Below are positions 57,472-64,000 of a stretch of 64,000 bases of DNA, one piece after another; positions within the stretch are counted from its first letter, which is position 1, and every line of letters begins with the position of its first letter. Source of the stretch: Defluviitaleaceae bacterium (GTDB lineage: Bacteria; Bacillota; Clostridia; Lachnospirales; WRAX01); NCBI GenBank assembly GCA_009784575.1, contig WRBK01000001.1, forward strand, positions 98,832 to 162,831. Direction: 5' to 3'. Made by a program: the position numbers and the translations under genes. The notes beneath the pieces are model-generated. The model was not told the origin of the DNA, made no database searches, and saw only the letters and a list, made by a program, of their open reading frames with translations.

Positions 57472-59295
57472 CTACTTCTTGCTTGGGATTTCGTTCACTA
57501 GGAATGCATCCAGCTCATCGTGAAGCGATGAGAGCATTGGGTAGCAGTTCTTTGAATACCAACTACATAACTTGATTACAGCAGACAAAAAATACTTTGA
57601 TAAGTTCCCATTACCTTCAATACTACATATCATTCCATGAGCAATTTTGTTTCGCAAGTTCGCTCCCGTATCCTCTATGAGCAGCCCTTTGAACATGAAT
57701 AGGAGGTTTTCATCATAGCAGTCAATTAATTCCTCGGAGTTGAAAATCGAAGTCATCAATTTCCATTCTTCTGTGCGGTTCTCGTTGAAATTTGTTACGA
57801 GTCCGCCACATGATTTGACAAGTTCTCTAAAGAGATTTTCGACCTGCGGTACAAGAAGATGTAATGCAGAATAATAATCGCCATTTAGACCTAGGGCAAA
57901 TCCTGTTTTGAAAATGTGTTTCCTGTTATCAGGGATAAACCAATTATGGTCAACTAAAAAATCCATGTCGTTTGCGACAATACCTTTGTGTTCGTTTTGT
58001 ATAATACTTAAAACCATACCCATAAACGATAACGCTGAAAGATCTTGTATCCGTGTCATCATATGTAACATATGTTTTTCAAAAAGAGCATGATTGGATT
58101 TTGGATCGTTAATGTCAAGAGGGGGAATGTGTGCAATTATTTTACCACCACTATCCAGAAGCGTGGTGGTAAAGAGCTTACTGAAAAAGAACTCACTATG
58201 ACTTTGTAGAACTTCATTTTCTAACTCTTGCTTGGTTGGAAAGTGGGTCAGCATACCTAATATCATGATTTTTTCTTGCAAACTTCGTTGGCACAGAAAG
58301 TCCTTTAGTTTAATATATTCTTGTGTTCTGTCGACCTCATGCGACATGACTGGCATTTTCTTAACATACTCACTTTTGAGTGAGTCCATCTCTAGCCTTA
58401 TTCGCTTTACATCATCTGGTCTATTTGCATTGCGGTACAATAAAACAGCCGATTCAAAAAAGTGGATTGCGTGTTGCAAGTCTGATATGCTATCCTTTGA
58501 AATATAATCCCGAGCGAGACCTTCCATGTATGTAGCATAATCATTTTGTGCGATTAGTACGCCTTCATCGTTTTTGAGTTTGCGAAGCAGTTTGATTTTT
58601 AGATCAAAAGCCGACTCTGCTCTTGATATATTATTTTTCTGGCAAGCATCATCAATAATCTTGTTGACGAATACAACATAATCCTGTAGCTTGTTGAATC
58701 CATTGTCTATCATCAGACCAATCATATTAATAGATAAAAAGAGTGTGTCCGTTCCGTCAATTTCTTTAATTACAGAGTCAATATAAGTGCATAAATCCAA
58801 AAAAGAATTTGAGCTATGATTTTTGCCTAGCTGAAGAGCTATTCTATTTGCTTTTTTTATGAAACTAAAATATGTACTCCAATTTTCTTTGTCAAATGTC
58901 GACTTTGCACATTCTTTATACGCTCCGACAGCCTTTACTGCGCATATATAATCTTTCCTAACCGTCCAAAGCAAATCTGATATCCGAGCAATCAAAATAG
59001 GGCGGGATAAATCATCAATAATTAATCTAAGGTTATCCAAATCTTCGTCTTTGAAATCAGATACACTCAAAGGCTGCCCATTATTCAAAACAGCTGAACC
59101 GAACGGAGCGTTTTCTTTCTTAACATCGTGATGTAGTGACATAGCGTTCCCTAGAAGCCTAAAGACAGCTTGCTCGTTTGCGTCCTTAGAACTATCTGCC
59201 AACTTATGCAAGTTGCAACCATAAATAAATGTGTACGTATCAATATCAGTAAACACATCTGTCATCTGCGTAATTATTTCGGGCGTTATTTGCAT
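57472..59295 (-). CDS. DUF4209-like helical protein with HEPN-like RNKIAHG motif (putative defence)
   Basis: 607 aa; GDYYSALHLLVPQVENLFRELV...LRNKIAHGMI C-terminal region. Confidence 0.6.
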   Translation of the reverse strand: MQITPEIITQMTDVFTDIDTYTFIYGCNLHKLADSSKDANEQAVFRLLGNAMSLHHDVKKENAPFGSAVLNNGQPLSVSDFKDEDLDNLRLIIDDLSRPILIARISDLLWTVRKDYICAVKAVGAYKECAKSTFDKENWSTYFSFIKKANRIALQLGKNHSSNSFLDLCTYIDSVIKEIDGTDTLFLSINMIGLMIDNGFNKLQDYVVFVNKIIDDACQKNNISRAESAFDLKIKLLRKLKNDEGVLIAQNDYATYMEGLARDYISKDSISDLQHAIHFFESAVLLYRNANRPDDVKRIRLEMDSLKSEYVKKMPVMSHEVDRTQEYIKLKDFLCQRSLQEKIMILGMLTHFPTKQELENEVLQSHSEFFFSKLFTTTLLDSGGKIIAHIPPLDINDPKSNHALFEKHMLHMMTRIQDLSALSFMGMVLSIIQNEHKGIVANDMDFLVDHNWFIPDNRKHIFKTGFALGLNGDYYSALHLLVPQVENLFRELVKSCGGLVTNFNENRTEEWKLMTSIFNSEELIDCYDENLLFMFKGLLIEDTGANLRNKIAHGMICSIEGNGNLSKYFLSAVIKLCSWYSKNCYPMLSSLHDELDAFLVNEIPSKK

Positions 59296-59316
59296 ATATA
59301 GCTCCTTACTTCTATT

Positions 59317-60342
59317 CTAATCTTCCTTAATCTCATATTTCCTCATAACTCGCTTCTCGATATCTTCAGCAGACGGCAACGTATCCGCCAACTCCTGCGG
59401 CACAAAGTCAGACAACCTATATTCGCTCACGCCGATAGGCTTGTTGATATCCTTCAGCGCATATTCGGCAGTCAGCTTGTCCCTCTCCTTGCAAAGCAAA
59501 ATGCCAATCGATGGATTATCCTGCTCATGCTTCAACATATCATCCACCGCCGAAAGATAGAAATTCAGCTTGCCTGCATATTCCGGTTTGAAATCCGTAT
59601 TTTTCAATTCGATAACGATATAACAGCGCAGCTTGGTGTTATAAAACAGCGAGTCAATATAATAATCCTTGCCGCTAATCTCCAAATGATATTGGTTGCC
59701 CACAAAGGCAAAGCCCGTCCCAAGCTCCATAATCGTCTTAGCTATGCTCGCAACAAGTTCCTGCCCAATTTCGCGCTCAATAATTCCCTCGCGCTGCTCA
59801 ACAAAATCAAAAACATACGGATTTTTGAAAGTCTCAATCGCAAGATTGCTTTGTGATTGCGGGAGTAGGGCTTTGTAGTTTGTTGCCTTCTCACCAATCG
59901 CTTGTCGCTCATAAGTTTTCGTATCAACATAATATTCAAGAGACGATAAAGACCACCCATTCTCAATTGCTTGGGCAGCATACCACAAATACTCATCCAG
60001 CGCTTTGGTTTTGTCAAAAAGATATTTATTATGCGACCATGTCAAAAGTGCAGACACTGCCTGCAGATTTTCCTCATCCTGCACAAGTCGTGCAAATTTT
60101 TTCATGTATTGCAAATTGCGAACAGAAAATCCCTTTGTATCAGGAAAATCCAACCTAATGTCGCGCGCAAGGTTTTCAACAAAGCGATTGCCATAACTGC
60201 TATTTTCAAATATGACTTTGCCGATATTCCAATATAAAACTATCTGCTCACGATTTGCACCAAGTACGGCGCGATATTGCGCCTCTCGGATTGCAATTTT
60301 GATGTTCGCTAGGACTTCCATGTACCCCTTATCATTTATCAA
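59317..60342 (-). CDS. PDDEXK nuclease-domain protein (DUF1016/YhcG type)
   Basis: YWNIGKVIFENSSYGNRFVENLARDIRLDFPDTKGFSVRNLQYMKKFA; YIDSLFYNTKLRCYIVIELKN catalytic D/ExK. Confidence 0.92.
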   Translation of the reverse strand: MINDKGYMEVLANIKIAIREAQYRAVLGANREQIVLYWNIGKVIFENSSYGNRFVENLARDIRLDFPDTKGFSVRNLQYMKKFARLVQDEENLQAVSALLTWSHNKYLFDKTKALDEYLWYAAQAIENGWSLSSLEYYVDTKTYERQAIGEKATNYKALLPQSQSNLAIETFKNPYVFDFVEQREGIIEREIGQELVASIAKTIMELGTGFAFVGNQYHLEISGKDYYIDSLFYNTKLRCYIVIELKNTDFKPEYAGKLNFYLSAVDDMLKHEQDNPSIGILLCKERDKLTAEYALKDINKPIGVSEYRLSDFVPQELADTLPSAEDIEKRVMRKYEIKED

Positions 60343-60367
60343 CATATCGTCCTCCTGTGCTGATAAG

Positions 60368-63300
60368 CTAACGCTCATTAAATATTTTCGAAAGCTCATT
60401 CAAAATTGTGTTACGAACCTTTCCTCTCAAACTGTATCTATCGCCAAAATCACTAAAATGTAGTGACAAGGCCATATTTGATACTCCAACACCATAGCCT
60501 TTACGTGAAAGGAACTTTAAGGTCTTGACGGCTTTGCCTAGGTTATCTCTGGTATTCCAGTTACTTCTTTCGGAAGTATCCATAATTTCAACAAGAGTGT
60601 CACACTCGCTAAGTTTGTGTTTTGCTTCCCAAGTTACAGTTACCGTGCAATCCTTTGGCAGATTTCGCTGCCTATCGTCGGTATTAGCAAAAATAATTAC
60701 CTGAAACTGGATTGGTCCACAGGCATAAAAAGTTAAATCATTCTTCAACGTAGGAAATAAATTATCAACGAAATGACGATATGATATCTGATATGCATCG
60801 TAATATGTAGCTACTCGTTCTTTGATCTGATCAATAGTATACCCTCCATAAATACTACTTGTTTGAATGCCTTCACCTTCGCTTCTTGGCGGAAAGTTTC
60901 TTTTTGGAGTCAGAGAGAATAGTGGGTCAATACCGCTCTCTATAACGCTTGTGATAAGTGCATACAGTATAACGAAACTGATATTATTTTCTCCAAATCC
61001 ATTTCTCTTAAGGTACTCCAAGTTTATTACAGGATGAAATAGCTCCTTAAGTTCTGCAAGTGAAACATTTCTCAAAGATAAACTTGCCCTTTCCGTCTTG
61101 AAGGCCTCAGCTACTACTTCTTTAGGGAGTAATTTCAAGCATTGTTCAAGATATTCACATTGAGCAAAAGGATGCTCGGAAAATAATAAGGAATCGCCCT
61201 CCAAAGTTCTTTTGAGAACTTTATATACTATCTTTACTGCGATTTCGCGGGCACAATCGATCCCATTAAAATAATGTCTTAAGTCATAACTAAAATTTCT
61301 TTGACCATCAGTAAATGAAAGAGTAGGGGTTATGACGCAATCTTGATCATCAACTTTGGTGATGGTCGGGCGAATGTTTGTGAAATCTACAATGACTCTA
61401 TCTGCGATATTGATATCGCTTTCGGCTCCATCGATACAAATGTATATATAGTAATCATTCAAGTTGATACTTCCATCAACTACTGCGACTGCATTTTCCA
61501 AGTCCGCGCTATCCCTAAGCTCTCTCCAAGGGTGGAAACTCTGAATCATACTTGAGAAATGAGTACGCACTATATTTTCGTAACTAATAATTAATTGTTG
61601 AAATAGGTTCTTGCATGCGGCTTCGGTCAAATTGTCGGCATATTCATTTGAAAAGCTATATCTCGCATATAAGCACTTCACATAAAGAGCAAGATTATTT
61701 CCTTCCAGATAATCCAGCAATTTATTTTGAAAACCAGAATTCCTGATGCTCCCAAACATCAGAATCAGAGCGTTTATATATTCATCTTTTTCGCTTGCGA
61801 TACCAATATAATCATAAATCTGATCTTCGCTACTTTCGGCCAAATAGATAGAGCAAAAATATTCTTTAACCGCATCAAACTGAAAGTTAGTAACGCCGTC
61901 ATATTGATAAATCAATTTGCTATCTGTAAGCTCTTTAAACACAACTGACACATCGGAATTTGGCAATATCGACAAAATTTTTTCCGATAATTTAATGTCG
62001 TCCTTTGGGTTCATAGTCATCTCAAAAGCAACAGTAGCTAAAATTTGCCTTAAAGATGTATCGAGAGAATACTTGGGAATCCTTTTGTCCAACAAATTGA
62101 TGATATAGTGGTTGTATACAGCCGCCAGATTTTTTGGCTTTATACCATGCGCTTGTTCTTTTTCTATGAACGAAAGATACATGGACAAAAACAACGGGGC
62201 GCACAAGAAATCTTTTAGGTTTTGACTTACTCCGTGAGTCAACCAAATTCTATAGCCCAAAACTTTGTGGGCAATATCGTTTATTTGTTCTTCGGATAAA
62301 CCTTTCAGTTCAAACTGTTTAAACAAATGGGGCAACATCTTGATTGAGCTATCTCGTTTAGTCGTGACGATCATACCCAAATCACTACTTGTAGAAATAT
62401 CATCTATCTCTTTTAGTAGCACATCGAGGTTGTTTCTGCACTCATCAAGACCATCAAACAACAAGAAAAAATTATTTGACATAAGCCCACTCTTTACACC
62501 GGCAAGCGTCAGTGAAGGTATATAATGACGTAGCTCGGCAAATATACCGCCCTCTAAAGTGTCAAATGACCTACTCCACAAACTACAACGCAAAACAATG
62601 GGCACAACATCGCTCTTGCCGTCTAAATATCTCATTGATAAAATCTTAGCGATGTTATACAGACAATATGTTTTTCCGTATCCAGACTGAGCAGTTATCA
62701 CGGACTTGGATGCATTGATTACATTATACAAGGAAATGGAATTTGAACTCGCGCATACAAACGATTGCTCTGCGCGCCATTCATGCTCTGGTATGTTCAT
62801 TGAAAGCATAGATAAGCAATAATCATCAAATACCCTATTTTGAATTTGATTATCATCAACAAGATGACTCTTCTTTTGATTTAAGACATCGAAGCTAATG
62901 TGACTTTCTAATTCAGTCCAGTGAGTGAGCAAATCGGCAACATCGCATGATAAGATTGGCTTATCAGCACCACCATCTATGACTTTGAATACAGCAATTT
63001 TTGCACCATTCGTCACCAAGTAATACAAAGCTTTTGTCCACATAACATATGAAATAGCTTGCCCCAAAGAGCCTTCAATATTTTCTGAAGGCCTCTTTAA
63101 CTCGACAACCAAAAGAGAGTGGTTTGCTACCCAATTTCTGCTTTCTAATGTGTCTGTTTTATTATTCTTATAATACATTGACGAGAACAAAACAATATCG
63201 GCATACTTTGTTTTCTTTTCGCCGCCAAGGTTCATGTGTACAGGAAATTCCTCAGAACGATTCACTCGAGGATGGCCCAGTGACTCCAATATAGGATTGG

Positions 63301-63403
63301 CTATTTTTGTCCTAACTTCTGTTTCGGATGCCAAAGTCATATTTTTAAAACTTGCAATCTGTTGTAGTATACTGTTATTGCTTTCATCTAGAATGTTTGC
63401 CAT
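60368..63403 (-). CDS. STAND NTPase: N-terminal HsdR_N-like nuclease domain fused to NACHT (bNACHT-type defence candidate)
   Basis: KYADIVLF...LLVVELKRP (PD-(D/E)xK); AQSGYGKTYCLYNIA (Walker A); FFLLFDGLDECRN (NACHT Walker B). Confidence 0.8.
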   Translation of the reverse strand: MANILDESNNSILQQIASFKNMTLASETEVRTKIANPILESLGHPRVNRSEEFPVHMNLGGEKKTKYADIVLFSSMYYKNNKTDTLESRNWVANHSLLVVELKRPSENIEGSLGQAISYVMWTKALYYLVTNGAKIAVFKVIDGGADKPILSCDVADLLTHWTELESHISFDVLNQKKSHLVDDNQIQNRVFDDYCLSMLSMNIPEHEWRAEQSFVCASSNSISLYNVINASKSVITAQSGYGKTYCLYNIAKILSMRYLDGKSDVVPIVLRCSLWSRSFDTLEGGIFAELRHYIPSLTLAGVKSGLMSNNFFLLFDGLDECRNNLDVLLKEIDDISTSSDLGMIVTTKRDSSIKMLPHLFKQFELKGLSEEQINDIAHKVLGYRIWLTHGVSQNLKDFLCAPLFLSMYLSFIEKEQAHGIKPKNLAAVYNHYIINLLDKRIPKYSLDTSLRQILATVAFEMTMNPKDDIKLSEKILSILPNSDVSVVFKELTDSKLIYQYDGVTNFQFDAVKEYFCSIYLAESSEDQIYDYIGIASEKDEYINALILMFGSIRNSGFQNKLLDYLEGNNLALYVKCLYARYSFSNEYADNLTEAACKNLFQQLIISYENIVRTHFSSMIQSFHPWRELRDSADLENAVAVVDGSINLNDYYIYICIDGAESDINIADRVIVDFTNIRPTITKVDDQDCVITPTLSFTDGQRNFSYDLRHYFNGIDCAREIAVKIVYKVLKRTLEGDSLLFSEHPFAQCEYLEQCLKLLPKEVVAEAFKTERASLSLRNVSLAELKELFHPVINLEYLKRNGFGENNISFVILYALITSVIESGIDPLFSLTPKRNFPPRSEGEGIQTSSIYGGYTIDQIKERVATYYDAYQISYRHFVDNLFPTLKNDLTFYACGPIQFQVIIFANTDDRQRNLPKDCTVTVTWEAKHKLSECDTLVEIMDTSERSNWNTRDNLGKAVKTLKFLSRKGYGVGVSNMALSLHFSDFGDRYSLRGKVRNTILNELSKIFNER

Positions 63404-63419
63404 GCCGTATTCCTCCTAG

Positions 63420-63647
63420 CTAATTGCTATGTAGATTTTTTAAATCATACTGAACTTTTATCGTCTCCGTCAACAACCCAACCGCATTCACAATATGGTC
63501 AAAATCATCTATAGTCATGGTCTTGCCTTTGTGGGATTTGAACCATTTATCCGGCACTTGGCAGCTGCTTATTCGGTATGTCCCAATACCATTTTGTTTC
63601 AGCAAAGCCCTGTCTGATATCTCGTGCAAGACTTCCGATGTGACCAT
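63420..63647 (-). CDS. Small hypothetical protein, first gene of the defence-like operon
   Basis: 75-aa ORF, same strand, 16 nt upstream of the NACHT gene. Confidence 0.5.
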   Translation of the reverse strand: MVTSEVLHEISDRALLKQNGIGTYRISSCQVPDKWFKSHKGKTMTIDDFDHIVNAVGLLTETIKVQYDLKNLHSN

Positions 63648-63666
63648 TGTCTAACGACCTTTTGAC

Positions 63667-64000
63667 TTAATTAGCCCCCCTGTAAAAAACCGCAAATCCA
63701 GTACCTGACTGCCCACTATACGCAAATACTAACTCACCATTTGCACCAACAGACATAAGGGTTACGTGTATTTCTGTAACGGAAATTATCGGCTCCATTG
63801 TTTTATTTTCAAAATCTAAGCGGCGTATGTATGAACGCTCTTCGAAGCCTACCTGATGACTGCCATGGCCGCCCAGCGTGCTGCTAACATACCAAATCCG
63901 AGGATTATTTGGATCAGGGATAAATGCACTCCAAGTTTCATTTTTATTGAACCTCCACCAATCTGCAGGGGATAGTATGCCGGTCTCGAAATCGAAATAG
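63667..64000 (-). CDS. C-terminal part of a hypothetical protein running off the window
   Basis: Open frame with no start in window: ...SPADWWRFNKNETWSAFIPDPNNPRIWYVSSTLGGHGSHQVGFEERSYIRRLDF...GQSGTGFAVFYRGAN*. Confidence 0.65.
   Translation of the reverse strand, partial: YFDFETGILSPADWWRFNKNETWSAFIPDPNNPRIWYVSSTLGGHGSHQVGFEERSYIRRLDFENKTMEPIISVTEIHVTLMSVGANGELVFAYSGQSGTGFAVFYRGAN

Noticed and set aside
28-63647. Numerous 60-120 aa ORFs antisense to long conserved genes (e.g. 360-635, 8871-9053, 20295-20798, 59853-60158)
   Set aside because: Overlap strongly supported CDSs, lack RBSs and recognisable domains.

Overview
Chromosomal window from a low-GC, endospore-forming Bacillota (Clostridia-like), mostly housekeeping genes with several accessory insertions. 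No rRNA, tRNA or CRISPR was seen. Left part: sepF/ylm cluster, a nadD-yqeK fusion, rsfS, an orphan GyrB-like gene, a two-component system, a type II R-M system with a broken endonuclease, and an M-box Mg2+ riboswitch ahead of uppP/mgtE. Middle: a Stickland-type ptb-iorAB-buk cluster with relic TA/Uma2 insertions, murA, a blaI/blaR1-like pair driving an ABC transporter, and peroxide defence genes (Fur/PerR, two TrxR-like flavoproteins, AhpC). Right: a cotJABC spore-coat operon and a putative defence island. Two systems stand out. (1) cotJC is split in two (N-terminal part ~56396-56582, C-terminal part 51066-51469) by a ~4.93 kb element with a serine recombinase. Joining at the shared TACCTA core restores a 194-codon ORF in frame, and the reciprocal junction is a perfect 10-10-10 symmetric att-like site. 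This looks like a sporulation-gene intervening element. (2) A ~2 kb cassette bounded by 97-bp inverted repeats (34551-34647 / 36438-36534) carries three unannotated 25-aa peptide genes (MMFLSLFTxxFMPFxWCCC...ED) upstream of an HTH regulator with a long helical N-terminal domain. A promoter overlapped by a perfect 17-bp inverted repeat precedes them. It is a candidate peptide-regulator system. All functional assignments come from reading the sequence; no database searches were run.
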